Assembly (NCBI GenBank): GCA_017528045.1
Contig: JAFXPG010000004.1
Span: forward strand, 1 to 64,000
Length of the DNA: 64,000 nucleotides
From: Alphaproteobacteria bacterium
GTDB lineage: Bacteria > Pseudomonadota > Alphaproteobacteria > Rs-D84
Direction: 5' to 3'
The position numbers and the translations under genes were made by a program. A model generated the notes under the pieces. That model saw only the letters and a list, made by a program, of their open reading frames with translations. It did not search any database and was not told where the DNA came from. Shown in pieces: positions 34,147 to 43,760 of the stretch. Positions within the stretch are counted from its first letter, which is position 1. The number at the start of each line of letters is the position of its first letter.

Positions 34147-35778
34147 TTAATTTAATGGTGCACCCCAGTGTTGTTGGATACTGCGTTCTGCATCCATTGG
34201 GCTGACCAAAACTTGTGGGGTTAAGATAACGACCAAAACTTCACGTGATGCCGCTGTTTCACGAGAACCAGACAATGCCATAAAGTCTGCATCACCTAAT
34301 CCGTATCTTGTATCATCACTCTTTTGTTTTTCAAATCCAGATACAACTAACATTTGGCCAGATTCCATAATTACTTCTTGCATAAATGAACGTTCTTCAA
34401 CTTCTGGTAATTGTAAAGTAACTGCACCAATTGTTTGAGTTGACATTTTTAACAATTCACGAACAGACATTTTAAACAATAACAATATTTTGCCGTTTTC
34501 TAAAATATTTGGCAATAATTGCATTGAAAAACCTGTTTCCAAATCATCTTGATCTACAGTACTGGATTCAACAGTTGTAAATGTTCTTGATTCAAAACGT
34601 TTAATATATCCTGTTGTTCTGGTATTAGTAACAGGGGCAACACGATTGTTACGTGTAGTTACACCAACATTTGTAACCAAAGAAACTTTACCCTGCTTTG
34701 CCAACGCTTCAATTAAAGCATTTGTACCAGCCATTCTTGCCATAGACCCATTATTAATTTGATCATTTGTATAAGCACCAGCAACAGTACTACCAGTAGC
34801 ATCCAAATGTGTTGCCCCTGTTGTTGCAGATAAAGCATTAGATAAAACAGCAACGTTCATAGAGGAAGCTTCTGTTGTTGACAAATTATTTTTTGGATTT
34901 GCAACAATATTCAGACCAGATGCAGAATTAATTGCCGCAGCCAAATTCAACCCAAATGCAGATTCATTAGATAAAGATACCTGTAAAACCTTAACATCTA
35001 TTGTCACCAATTGGGATAAACGTTTATTTTGTTTTGCAATATATTCACCAACACGACTTAATATTGAAGGTGCAGCAGTCACAGTAATTGTTCCCAAACT
35101 GCGGGATACTGTAAATTGAGCATTTTTAGAACCATTAATAATAGAACCAATCGTAGATTCAACTTCATCCCATTCTTTTAATGTAGATTCCAAAGACACC
35201 TGATTTCCATCATCTGTTTGGACGGATGATTGATAAGACACATCTGTTCCAAGTGCATATAATGTATATGTTCTGGTTTCTGTTTCATAGAAAACGATGG
35301 AATTCTTATCATAATACCACAACAAATCTAAATCTGTTGCAATCTGAGAAAGCAATCCAGACAATTTACCAGTATAAGCAATATCCATTGTCTTTTTTAT
35401 TTTTTCTGTATCTACTTGACTATCTATTTTTACAGGGATTCCCGTAATAGAATTAATATCGTTTGCTAAAACTTGTAAAGTCACAGGTTCATTCAAAACC
35501 AAAGTGACACCTGTATCTGTTTCAAATTTTGCTGGCAAAGTATTTTTATGTTCTAACAAAGTAGATTTGTTTCCCAACCAAACACCTTCTGACATAGAAA
35601 CAGTATCTCCACTGGCAACTTTAGCACGTGGATTTTTAGCCATCTCAAAAGCTTCATAAGCATTTATAAAATTTTGATCAACAGTTGAAGACACTTTTGC
35701 TGATTCATGCAAAGTGCATCCTGATAACAAAATTCCAAAAACAGCCCCAATTAAACAAAAATTTAAACGAGTTGTCAT
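34147..35778 (-). CDS. Secretin, PilN-type outer-membrane lipoprotein of a type IVB pilus
   Basis: 543 residues. Lipobox LLSGC (Cys21). An N-terminal secretin domain (~85-170: VLNEPVTLQVLANDINSI...) and N1-like domain (FTVSRSLGTITVTAAPSILSRVGEYI) precede the secretin core, with the conserved end region VEERSFMQEVIMESGQMLVVSGFEK...REVLVVILTPQVL. PilN-type secretins form the outer-membrane pore for type IVB pili. It is preceded by the TcpQ-like gene on the same strand with a 32-base gap. No pilus ATPase or platform protein is in the window. AGGAG precedes the ATG. Confidence 0.9.
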   Translation of the reverse strand: MTTRLNFCLIGAVFGILLSGCTLHESAKVSSTVDQNFINAYEAFEMAKNPRAKVASGDTVSMSEGVWLGNKSTLLEHKNTLPAKFETDTGVTLVLNEPVTLQVLANDINSITGIPVKIDSQVDTEKIKKTMDIAYTGKLSGLLSQIATDLDLLWYYDKNSIVFYETETRTYTLYALGTDVSYQSSVQTDDGNQVSLESTLKEWDEVESTIGSIINGSKNAQFTVSRSLGTITVTAAPSILSRVGEYIAKQNKRLSQLVTIDVKVLQVSLSNESAFGLNLAAAINSASGLNIVANPKNNLSTTEASSMNVAVLSNALSATTGATHLDATGSTVAGAYTNDQINNGSMARMAGTNALIEALAKQGKVSLVTNVGVTTRNNRVAPVTNTRTTGYIKRFESRTFTTVESSTVDQDDLETGFSMQLLPNILENGKILLLFKMSVRELLKMSTQTIGAVTLQLPEVEERSFMQEVIMESGQMLVVSGFEKQKSDDTRYGLGDADFMALSGSRETAASREVLVVILTPQVLVSPMDAERSIQQHWGAPLN

Positions 35779-35810
35779 ATTTTTCTCCTACACGCATCCA
35801 CGTTATTTTA

Positions 35811-36689
35811 TTATTCTTCTGTTGTAGAAACAACAATTACACGATTTCCTTTATAAAATTTAGCATAAGGAATTGGTGTTGCACGTTCAAAATTACGTAT
35901 TAAAGCAGATGCAACATCAACAAAACGACCTTTGAATACAGCGCTAGCTTCTATTGGATATTCTCTTGATGTAGTCCAAACCAGATCCCAGCCTTCTTTA
36001 TCACACCAAGATTTTAAAACTTCACGTAAAGTTTGGCCATTTGTAACAACCCAAGAACGAACTTGATCTTGGACTTTCGCTGGGGCTTCTTCTTCAACGT
36101 TCGAGTTAACAGCAATGTCAGAGATATCATCTGAATTTACAGAAACTGCTTCATCACATCCCGAAACAGGTTTAAACCCAGCCCTTTCTGCAAATACTGC
36201 ATAATCATCTGATCTTTTTGCACAATGTTTATGACTACTGCGAGACATAGCTAAAACAGAACCACCATCATCTTCCATCATTTCACGATTCATCAAAGGC
36301 ATTTCGGTATCATTTGCACATTCATAATCAAACCCAGCAGGAATCATTATTCCGCTTGTAATATTTGGGCCACCACTCCATCCAGTACCAGAAACATTAA
36401 CATTATTTTCTATGACCAAACCGTCACCAACTTTCGATACAACTTTTTTACCACATTCTGCCCCACCACAAGCAACTTCAACGTCTACTTCTGATCCTGC
36501 AATTGGCCAAGTTGGAATTTGTTCTTGAACAACTTCAACATATTCTTGCTGAACAGGTTCTTCTTGTTGTTCATATTCAACAAAGTCAGTAAAGACTTCT
36601 GAAGTAACAACTTGATTTAAATTTTCTGCAGATACAGCAACCCCAAAGGTGCTAAAACCCAAGACAAACGCACAAATTTTGCGGAACAT
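35811..36689 (-). CDS. TcpQ/PilL-like pilus assembly protein
   Basis: 292 residues from the ATG at 36689, which follows AAGGAAAG. Signal peptide (cleavage near VSA, ~residue 21). An acidic, Val/Glu/Gln-rich linker and a Cys-rich mid region follow. The last ~80 residues match the TcpQ C-terminal domain (VRSWVVTNGQTLREVLKSWCDKEGW-type opening, FKGRFVDVASALI, and the close GNRVIVVS). TcpQ-type proteins stabilise the secretin and the pair fits a type IVB pilus operon. Strong promoter at 36721-36749. Confidence 0.85.
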   Translation of the reverse strand: MFRKICAFVLGFSTFGVAVSAENLNQVVTSEVFTDFVEYEQQEEPVQQEYVEVVQEQIPTWPIAGSEVDVEVACGGAECGKKVVSKVGDGLVIENNVNVSGTGWSGGPNITSGIMIPAGFDYECANDTEMPLMNREMMEDDGGSVLAMSRSSHKHCAKRSDDYAVFAERAGFKPVSGCDEAVSVNSDDISDIAVNSNVEEEAPAKVQDQVRSWVVTNGQTLREVLKSWCDKEGWDLVWTTSREYPIEASAVFKGRFVDVASALIRNFERATPIPYAKFYKGNRVIVVSTTEE

Positions 36690-36720
36690 ATTTCTTCCTT
36701 TCCTTATTATTATAAGTATG

Positions 36721-36749
36721 ATTATAACAATTTGACCGAATCTGTGCAA
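36721..36749 (-). promoter_or_regulatory. Promoter of the TcpQ-secretin operon
   Basis: TTGCAC, 17-base spacer, consensus TATAAT on the minus strand. Confidence 0.75.
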
Positions 36750-36809
36750 GACTTAAAAACGATAATTCAAAAAAAAATCTAAGATAAAATCGCACGAATC
36801 GATAAAACG

Positions 36810-36818
36810 TGTTATACT
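36810..36818 (+). promoter_or_regulatory. Extended -10 promoter of the suf-linked operon
   Basis: TGTTATACT (TGnTATACT), 34 bases before the ATG at 36853. Confidence 0.55.
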
Positions 36819-36852
36819 TAACCAAAACAAAGCTAAAAAATGGGGTTATTTT

Positions 36853-37395
36853 ATGGAAAATACTGTTATTTTGATACTGGTATGCTTATCTGCTGTTATA
36901 AGTTTAACTGCTGCATATATGTTATTCAAAAACACGAAAAATATGCAAAATATTTCTAAGACTTTAACTTACCAATACAATTTATTGGTAAAAATTCAAA
37001 CCGTATTAAAAAACAAAATGTCTGTTAATGAAACCACTGATAAAGCAGAAATTATTTATCAAGATTTACTGCAAGATTTAATTCCAGTTATGGCAGCTAT
37101 AGATGTCATGCCAAGAAATACTTCTGAACATCCATTATGGCGCGCACTAGGTGGAATTATGGACGAATATAAAAACAACCCTTTTGTTTTAGAAAAATTA
37201 CGTCGTGCTATTAAACTAGATTCAAATATTGCACATAACATTAACCATTATTTAAACCACGCAAATCAATTTTTACAATATATGGCAAACACAGATACAG
37301 ATGGTATATTATCTACAACATTCACAGATGGTTTGTTAGGACAATCTTTAACATTTTTTGCACAAGCACAAACATTGGCAACATCAGATAAATGA
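36853..37395 (+). CDS. Membrane-anchored hypothetical protein upstream of sufB
   Basis: 180 residues. One N-terminal helix (~4-24) anchors a soluble, largely helical domain on the cytoplasmic side (positively charged KNTKNM follows the helix). No family recognised. The stop overlaps the sufB start (ATGA), so translation is coupled and a link to Fe-S assembly is plausible but unproven. It occupies the place where an iscR-type regulator often sits, but it has no helix-turn-helix or cysteine cluster. Confidence 0.65.
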   Translation: MENTVILILVCLSAVISLTAAYMLFKNTKNMQNISKTLTYQYNLLVKIQTVLKNKMSVNETTDKAEIIYQDLLQDLIPVMAAIDVMPRNTSEHPLWRALGGIMDEYKNNPFVLEKLRRAIKLDSNIAHNINHYLNHANQFLQYMANTDTDGILSTTFTDGLLGQSLTFFAQAQTLATSDK

Positions 37396-38732
37396 AAAAA
37401 CTAAACGAACAGCTTATTAAAGATATTTCACAACAACGAAATGAACCTGATTGGTTGTTGAAATGGCGTCTTGATGCTTTCAATATCTGGAAAAAAATGC
37501 AAGAACCACATTGGGCTGAAATAGATTATAGTCCAATAGATTATGATAGTTTGAATTATTATAATGAACAAAAACAAATTGATAATTCTGAATTAAAAAA
37601 AACATATCAAAAAATGGGCTTACCCGAATCTGAACAACAAGCACTACTTGGTATGGCAACCGATACAGTTATAGACAGCAAATCTGTTCATACATCTTAT
37701 ACGGATGAATTAAAAAAATTAGGAATAATATTTTTACCTTTATCAGAAGCTGTTATACAATATCCAGATCTAGTTAAAGAACATCTGGGCAGTGTTGTTC
37801 CGAATAATGATAATTTTTTTGCTGCATTAAATGCTGCTGTATTTTCTGATGGAACATTTGTTTATATTCCAAAAGATACAAAATGCCCTATTGATTTGGC
37901 AAGTTATTTCCGAATCGAAACTGCAAAAATAGGACAATTTGAAAGGACTCTTATTATTGCAGATTCTGGATCAACATTATCTTATATGGAAGGATGCAGT
38001 GCACCACGTCGTCCGAATCACCAATTACACAGTGGTGTTGTTGAAATAATCGTAAAAGATAATGCATATGTAAAATATTCTACTGTACAAAATTGGTATG
38101 CAGGAGATTTCAACGCATCCAACGATAAAACAGTTTCAAATAACGGTATTATAAATTTTGTAACAAAACGTGGTAAATGTTACGACAACGCAGGACTTGA
38201 TTGGACCCAAGTAGAAATTGGTTCCAGCATGACATGGAAATATCCATCAACCATTTTATATGGTAACAATTCACACAGTGATTTTTATTCTTTATCTATA
38301 ACTCGTGGTTTGCAACAAGCAGACACAGGAACAAAAATGATTCATATTGGAAATAATTCTGTATCCAATATTGTATCGTATGGTGTAGCAACAGATAAAT
38401 CTAAACAAACATTTCGCAGTTTGGTATCTTTTGTTGGTCAAAATTGTAAAAATGCCAGCAAATGTGATTCCAGAATCATTGGAAATGATGCTTCGGCCAA
38501 CACAATTCCAACAATAATTCATTCTAATTCTACAAATCAACAATCACATGAAGCAACAACTGGCGCAATAGATAAAGATGCTTTATTGTTCTTAGAACAA
38601 AGTGGCATAGAAACAGATGAAGCAATTGCCCTTATTATCGGTTCTATGGCAACACCTATTATATCAAGATTACCTATGGAATTTTTGGTAGAATCTAAAC
38701 AATTAATACAAATGGCGTTAAAAAAAGAATAA
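37392..38732 (+). CDS. sufB: Fe-S cluster assembly scaffold SufB
   Basis: 446 residues, slightly shorter than most SufB (~480). Parallel beta-helix core with hallmark motifs: FIYIPKDTKCPIDLASYFRI-type, SYMEGCSAPRR (conserved Cys), VQNWYAGD, ITKRGKCYDNAGLDWTQVE-like, and the late CDSRIIGNDASANTIPTI, then GIETDEAIALIIGSM. SufB holds the nascent cluster in the SufBCD complex. sufC follows; sufD and sufS are not here. Confidence 0.96.
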   Translation: MKKLNEQLIKDISQQRNEPDWLLKWRLDAFNIWKKMQEPHWAEIDYSPIDYDSLNYYNEQKQIDNSELKKTYQKMGLPESEQQALLGMATDTVIDSKSVHTSYTDELKKLGIIFLPLSEAVIQYPDLVKEHLGSVVPNNDNFFAALNAAVFSDGTFVYIPKDTKCPIDLASYFRIETAKIGQFERTLIIADSGSTLSYMEGCSAPRRPNHQLHSGVVEIIVKDNAYVKYSTVQNWYAGDFNASNDKTVSNNGIINFVTKRGKCYDNAGLDWTQVEIGSSMTWKYPSTILYGNNSHSDFYSLSITRGLQQADTGTKMIHIGNNSVSNIVSYGVATDKSKQTFRSLVSFVGQNCKNASKCDSRIIGNDASANTIPTIIHSNSTNQQSHEATTGAIDKDALLFLEQSGIETDEAIALIIGSMATPIISRLPMEFLVESKQLIQMALKKE

Positions 38733-38735
38733 AAA

Positions 38736-39413
38736 ATGTTAGAAATAAAAAATCTTTATGTATCTATGAATAACAAACCATTATTAGAAAATATTAATTT
38801 GGTTATAAAAGATAATTCTATACACAGATTATCTGGACATAATGGTTCTGGAAAATCAACATTAGTTAATACAATAGCTGGAAATCCAACGTATACAATA
38901 GATTCTGGTCAGATAATATTTAATGAAAAAGATATAACAAAAGAAAATGCCACAACACGTGCTTTAATGGGTATTTTTCTTGGCGGACAAAATGTTCCTG
39001 AAATACCAGGATTAACAGTATTAAGTTTTTTAAAACATTCCATGGCAGCACATAAACATTTTGACACTGGCAAAGAGTTATCAATGGGTGAATTTCTGGA
39101 AAAATTGGAATCAGCACGTGAACAATTAAATATTCCAAAAGAATGGTTAAATCGTTCTGTAAACGTTGGTTTTTCTGGCGGAGAAAGAAAACGTATAATG
39201 TTATTGCGTTTAATTTTAACTCAACCAAAATTGGCTATATTGGACGAACCTGATTCTGGTGCCGATGCAGATGTTCAAAAACAAATAGTTGATACAATTA
39301 AACAAATGCCTGGTACAACTTTTTTATTTATATCGCACCAAGAAAATTTTGCAAACATGTTAAATGTTTCAGAAACAACTTCTTTAGATAATGGAAAAAT
39401 TATGATAAAATAA
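38736..39413 (+). CDS. sufC: Fe-S assembly ATPase SufC
   Basis: 225 residues, ABC-type ATPase. Walker A GHNGSGKST, Q-loop region FLGGQNVPEIPGL, signature VGFSGGERKR, Walker B LAILDEPDSGAD, H-loop ISHQENF. It drives the SufB scaffold. It starts 3 bases after sufB. Downstream genes are membrane proteins instead of sufD/sufS. Confidence 0.97.
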   Translation: MLEIKNLYVSMNNKPLLENINLVIKDNSIHRLSGHNGSGKSTLVNTIAGNPTYTIDSGQIIFNEKDITKENATTRALMGIFLGGQNVPEIPGLTVLSFLKHSMAAHKHFDTGKELSMGEFLEKLESAREQLNIPKEWLNRSVNVGFSGGERKRIMLLRLILTQPKLAILDEPDSGADADVQKQIVDTIKQMPGTTFLFISHQENFANMLNVSETTSLDNGKIMIK

Positions 39414-39437
39414 ACTATGCAAAGAAAGGAAAAAACA

Positions 39438-40289
39438 ATGCCAACAAAAAAAACTGTATTAACATCTTTATCTGAATGGTTATTTAAAAGACCTGTATTA
39501 TTTACAATATATTTCTTTTTTATAATGTTATGTACAACAGGTATATTTGCTGCATCCAGAACATGGTTCGGTGTTGGCAGTTTCAATCAATATTCTTTTA
39601 TACTGATTGTCGCATTTGTTATTTCTGTCTATTATTTCATAATAAAAAAATTACCACATTCTGATATGTCAAAAAATGATTTAATAGCAATATCAAATGG
39701 ACACAGTTTAATTACAATTATTATTCCTTTGTTTTTATTGGCTTTTATTGGAACTGATGCCGCTTTGTTTCAAAGAAAAATGGTATGGTTATACTTATTA
39801 CACCCAACATTATTTATAACTTTAGCAATTTTAATGATATTGTTAATGTTATATTTATCAGGTGTTGCGTTATCTTGTGTTTATGCTAAATATAAACGCG
39901 CACAAACGATTGGAATATCTAGTTGGAAAATAATATGTTCTATGCCTTTTACATTTTTATTAATGTGGATGCCAGGATACTTATTACCAGACACAAAAAC
40001 TAAAACAAATTTAGAAATAAAATCTAAATGGTATTCCAAATTTAATGATTTTGTTTTGGCAAATAAATATAATACTTTATTTATATTCTTATTATTTTTG
40101 TTATTAAGAAACACATATGCTGGTTTACCTGTTTTAATATTGTCTTTGGCATTATTGTTAATATATGCTTTATGGAATTTAAAACACAAACAAGATTTAA
40201 TAAAAAATATTAATCGCGTATATGCTTTAAGTGCCGTATTAATAAACGTAACTATAATAATTATTATGTTAATCTTCACACAAGGATAA
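39438..40289 (+). CDS. Polytopic membrane protein, unknown
   Basis: 283 residues from the ATG at 39438, which follows AAAGGAAAA. About seven hydrophobic helices (near 20-40, 53-73, 95-112, 122-148, 170-185, 215-233, 238-285 as two). No family recognised and no conserved catalytic motif seen. It lies between sufC and the AI-2E-type transporter, with 24- and 4-base gaps, so it is probably part of the same transcript. Confidence 0.65.
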   Translation: MPTKKTVLTSLSEWLFKRPVLFTIYFFFIMLCTTGIFAASRTWFGVGSFNQYSFILIVAFVISVYYFIIKKLPHSDMSKNDLIAISNGHSLITIIIPLFLLAFIGTDAALFQRKMVWLYLLHPTLFITLAILMILLMLYLSGVALSCVYAKYKRAQTIGISSWKIICSMPFTFLLMWMPGYLLPDTKTKTNLEIKSKWYSKFNDFVLANKYNTLFIFLLFLLLRNTYAGLPVLILSLALLLIYALWNLKHKQDLIKNINRVYALSAVLINVTIIIIMLIFTQG

Positions 40290-40293
40290 AACA

Positions 40294-41340
40294 ATGCACA
40301 GTTTAGTTTTCTTTATATCTTTAATGTTTTGTTTATGGATTGGACGTTCTATATTCATTCCTTTGTTATTTGCTGCATTTTTATGGTATTTAATAAATGC
40401 TATTTCTGCATATTACAGAAAAATAATGCCTTGTTATAAAGATAAAAATGGTGCATGTGCACTGCCTTCAAAAATGTTCAATATTATTTCAAATATTTTA
40501 TCTTTTGGAACGATTTTTGGTGTAATATACCTGTTTGCAACACAAATCAAACCAATGTTATCAGAATTGTATAATGCAACACCAATATTACAACAAAAGT
40601 TATTATCGTTTTCTAATTTTATATCAACAAAAATTGGTATAGGTTTTGATATTGATTTGATGCCTAATTTACCCCAGATAGCAAGTTATGTTGGTTCTTC
40701 TTTAGCTGGAATTGCCACATCTACCGGTATGGTTTTGATATATTTGATATTTATGTTCATAGAACAAAGTTCTTTTAATAAAAAAATTAATGCTATGCCA
40801 TTATCAAAAATAAAAGCAAAAAAATTACGCTTTATATTGTCCAGTATAAACGATAATATGAAAAAATATTTATTTACAAAAACATTTATTTCCGCTGCTA
40901 CAGGTGTAAGTTCATATATAGCTTTGAAAATTATTGGATTAGAATATGCCAGTGTTTGGGCTTTCATAATATTTATTTTAAATTATATTCCAACAATTGG
41001 CTCAATACTTGCATGTGCTATGCCTATAGCCTATGCTTTAATAAGTGGTGATACATGGCATTTACCAGTATTCACAGCAATATCTTTAACAGCTATAGAA
41101 ATAGTTTTTGGAAATATTTTGGATCCAAAATTAACAGGCAAAACATTGAATATTTCTACATTAGCTATATTAATAAATTTAGTCTTTTGGGGGATGATTT
41201 GGGGACTGGCAGGTATGTTTTTCAGTGTTCCAATATTGGCAGCAGTATATATTACAACAGCACAATTTGATTCAACACGTTGGATTGCTACTTTACTATC
41301 CACAGATGGGAAAATACCAGACGAAACACAAAATGATTAA
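40294..41340 (+). CDS. AI-2E/PerM-family transporter
   Basis: 348 residues, about eight membrane helices. The family's central region is present: a long amphipathic stretch before VGSSLAGIATSTGMVLIYLIFMFIEQ, then FTKTFISAATGVSSYIALKIIGLEYASVWAFIIFILNYIPTIGS-type region with the conserved FILNYIPTIGS, and GNILDPKLTGKTLNISTLAI near the end. Members export signals or small ions (TqsA, PerM, Na+/H+ antiporters), so substrate is not predictable. AAGGAT precedes the ATG. The stop overlaps the convergent ruvX gene by four bases. Confidence 0.9.
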   Translation: MHSLVFFISLMFCLWIGRSIFIPLLFAAFLWYLINAISAYYRKIMPCYKDKNGACALPSKMFNIISNILSFGTIFGVIYLFATQIKPMLSELYNATPILQQKLLSFSNFISTKIGIGFDIDLMPNLPQIASYVGSSLAGIATSTGMVLIYLIFMFIEQSSFNKKINAMPLSKIKAKKLRFILSSINDNMKKYLFTKTFISAATGVSSYIALKIIGLEYASVWAFIIFILNYIPTIGSILACAMPIAYALISGDTWHLPVFTAISLTAIEIVFGNILDPKLTGKTLNISTLAILINLVFWGMIWGLAGMFFSVPILAAVYITTAQFDSTRWIATLLSTDGKIPDETQND

Positions 41341-41783
41341 AGTCTTTTCAGCATAGATATTGCGTTTTCCAATATTATCTTAGCTGAAACAGAATCCAAT
41401 TCGGATTTGATTTTTGAAATGCTTTTATGCCCTATTTCTTCTGTTGCTGCAGCACTGGTTAAATTTTCTTCAATAAATATAATTGGCAAATCTGTTTGTG
41501 CTGATAAAGTATTTGCGAATTCACGTACCATCTTTGTTGTATCTGAATCAGAACCATCCGCATATAAAGGTAATCCCAATACAACCCCTGATATATTTTC
41601 ATCTTGAATCAAACCAATTATTTTCTGAATTAATTCAGATTGTTGTTTGATATTTATCTGTTCTCTGGTAAAAACAAAATCTCGATTTATATCAGAAATA
41701 GCGATACCGCATCTACGTAATCCCCAATCTAGACCTAAAATTCGCCCCAGGCGCGGAAAATCCTTGTAATCAGATAAAATCAT
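41337..41783 (-). CDS. ruvX: YqgF/RuvX: RNase-H-fold protein, Holliday-junction-resolvase-like and rRNA processing
   Basis: 148 residues. RNase-H-fold motifs: GLDWGLRRCGIAISD (catalytic Asp), VVLGLPLYADGSD, and FIEENLTSAAATEE (second acidic residue). In bacteria YqgF takes part in 16S rRNA maturation and possibly recombination. It is convergent with the transporter gene and divergent from gatC. Confidence 0.93.
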   Translation of the reverse strand: MILSDYKDFPRLGRILGLDWGLRRCGIAISDINRDFVFTREQINIKQQSELIQKIIGLIQDENISGVVLGLPLYADGSDSDTTKMVREFANTLSAQTDLPIIFIEENLTSAAATEEIGHKSISKIKSELDSVSAKIILENAISMLKRL

Positions 41784-41820
41784 TGTATAATTCCTTATGT
41801 TTTAAATAATAGGATTCAAA

Positions 41821-42114
41821 ATGGCATTTAGCAAGCAACAATTACAAAAATTCGCAGATTTAATCAAAATCGAAATATCTGATGAAAAATTAGAAAAAAT
41901 GAACATTGACGGTGTTATAGAATGGTTGGATAAATTACAAAAAATTGATACAACTGGTATAACACCTATGTTAAGCCCAGCAGAACATAAATTACCATTA
42001 CGTGAAGATGTTGTGACCGAACCAAATATGCGTGATAAAATATTATCTAATACACCTGATACTGCTGGCGTTTCACGTGGATATTTTGCTGTACCAAAAA
42101 TCATGGATGAATAA
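41821..42114 (+). CDS. gatC: Asp-tRNA(Asn)/Glu-tRNA(Gln) amidotransferase subunit C
   Basis: 97 residues, the small extended subunit that wraps GatA and GatB. The pattern FADLIKIEISDEKLEKM...VIEWLDKLQKIDTTGITPM and PLREDVVTEPNMRDKILSNTP matches the family. AGGAT precedes the ATG. First gene of gatCAB. Confidence 0.96.
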   Translation: MAFSKQQLQKFADLIKIEISDEKLEKMNIDGVIEWLDKLQKIDTTGITPMLSPAEHKLPLREDVVTEPNMRDKILSNTPDTAGVSRGYFAVPKIMDE

Positions 42115-42129
42115 ATAAAGGTTGAAGAT

Positions 42130-43599
42130 ATGATAAACTTAACAATCAAAGAAGCATTAAAAAAATTAAAATCACGTGAAATTTCTGCGACAGAATTAAC
42201 ACATGCATATCTGGACCGTATCGAAAAATTTGGTAAAGATTTAAATTGCTATATTACCACAACACCAGAACGTGCAATAAGCGATGCACAAAAATCTGAT
42301 GAACGTTATGCAAATGGAAATTCTCTTCCTTTGGATGGTATGCCAATTGCAATGAAAGATTTATTTGCAACACGTGGAATACGTACTACTGCTGCATCAC
42401 GTATGCTTGAAAATTTTATTCCAGAATATGAATCTACTGTGTCTCAAAAATTAATTGATGCAGGAACAGTTTTATTAGGTAAAGCGAATTTAGATGAATT
42501 TGCTATGGGAACTTTTTCTAAAACATCATTCTTTGGTGCACCTGTTAACCCATGGCAAATTGAAAAAAGATTAACAGCAGGTGGATCTTCTGGCGGATCA
42601 ACAAGTGCAGTTGCTGGTGGTCTTGCTATTGCAGCCACAGGAACTGATACTGGTGGTTCTATTCGTTTTCCTTCTGCAATGACAGGTTTGGTTGGTATGA
42701 AACCAACTTACGGTTTGTGCTCACGTTGGGGATGTGTTGCTTTTGCTTCCAGTCTTGATACCCCAGGTCCAATTGCACGCACCGTAGAAGATGCAGCATT
42801 AATGTTATCTGCAATGGCGGGACACGATGATAAAGATTCAACATCTTCACCAAATGCCAAATTTGAAACAGATGGTAATTTGCAACCTGTGTTGGGGGAC
42901 GGCAAAAAATTACGCATTGGTGTAATTAAAGAATTTAAAGATGTAAAAATTTCAGATGATATGAAAAATTTATTTGAAAAACGTATTGCAGATTTAAAAT
43001 CTATGGGTGCTGAAATTATAGAAGTTTCTATTCCTAATATCTTAGATGCATTGGCAGCTTATTATATAATTGCACCTGCTGAAGCTTCTTCTAATTTAGC
43101 ACGTTATGATGGTATGCGTTATGGGTTACGTGTTGAAGGTGATGGACCTTATGATACTTATAAAAAAACACGTGCAGCCGGATTTGGTGAAGAAGTACAA
43201 CGTCGTATGATTATCGGCACAGCCGTTTTATCAAGTGAATCTTATGAAGTATATTTCATGCAAGCTGCACGAGTCCGTCGTATGATTGCAGACAGTTTCA
43301 AATCGGCATTTGAACAATGTGATTTAATTGTTTGTCCATCAAGTGCAGGAACAGCAATGCCACTTGATTCTGATTTGACACCACTTGAATATTACGCACT
43401 TGATTTATTCACTGTTGCAATGAATTTGGCAGGAGTTCCATCTTGCAGTGTTCCATGTGGATTAGCACAAAACGGATTACCACTTGGTATGCAAGTTGTT
43501 GGTCCAAGATTTGCTGACATGCGTGTTTTAGAATTAGCAAAACATATTGAAACAGCGGCAAATATTGACAATAAACCTGAAACAATTATGGGAAAATAA
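42130..43599 (+). CDS. gatA: Asp-tRNA(Asn)/Glu-tRNA(Gln) amidotransferase subunit A
   Basis: 489 residues, amidase that frees ammonia from glutamine. Catalytic Lys in GMPIAMKDLFAT, cis-Ser and nucleophile Ser in GGSSGGSTSAV and GTDTGGSIRFP. Normal length. It starts 15 bases after gatC. Presence of gatCAB implies indirect formation of Gln- and/or Asn-tRNA. Confidence 0.98.
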   Translation: MINLTIKEALKKLKSREISATELTHAYLDRIEKFGKDLNCYITTTPERAISDAQKSDERYANGNSLPLDGMPIAMKDLFATRGIRTTAASRMLENFIPEYESTVSQKLIDAGTVLLGKANLDEFAMGTFSKTSFFGAPVNPWQIEKRLTAGGSSGGSTSAVAGGLAIAATGTDTGGSIRFPSAMTGLVGMKPTYGLCSRWGCVAFASSLDTPGPIARTVEDAALMLSAMAGHDDKDSTSSPNAKFETDGNLQPVLGDGKKLRIGVIKEFKDVKISDDMKNLFEKRIADLKSMGAEIIEVSIPNILDALAAYYIIAPAEASSNLARYDGMRYGLRVEGDGPYDTYKKTRAAGFGEEVQRRMIIGTAVLSSESYEVYFMQAARVRRMIADSFKSAFEQCDLIVCPSSAGTAMPLDSDLTPLEYYALDLFTVAMNLAGVPSCSVPCGLAQNGLPLGMQVVGPRFADMRVLELAKHIETAANIDNKPETIMGK

Positions 43600-43630
43600 A
43601 AAATGAATTGGAAAGATAGCAATAAAAAAA

Positions 43631-43706
43631 TGGTGGCCAGAAGTGGAATCGAACCACTGACACAGGGATTTTCAGTCCCTTGCTCTACCAACTGAGCTAT
43701 CTGGCC
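43631..43706 (-). tRNA. tRNA-Phe (anticodon GAA)
   Basis: 76 bases with encoded CCA. Acceptor GGCCAGA, D arm TAGCTCAG, anticodon stem AGGGA/TCCCT with loop CTGAAAA, T loop TTCGATT. It lies on the minus strand in the gap between gatA and gatB. Confidence 0.97.
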
Positions 43707-43760
43707 ATCCGTGAGGAACATAGTATAGTATAAAAAAACAAAAAGCAAGGAAAAATAAAA

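Noticed and set aside
43603..43695. Short plus-strand frame (SGIEPLTQGFS) after gatA
   Set aside because: Antisense of tRNA-Phe.
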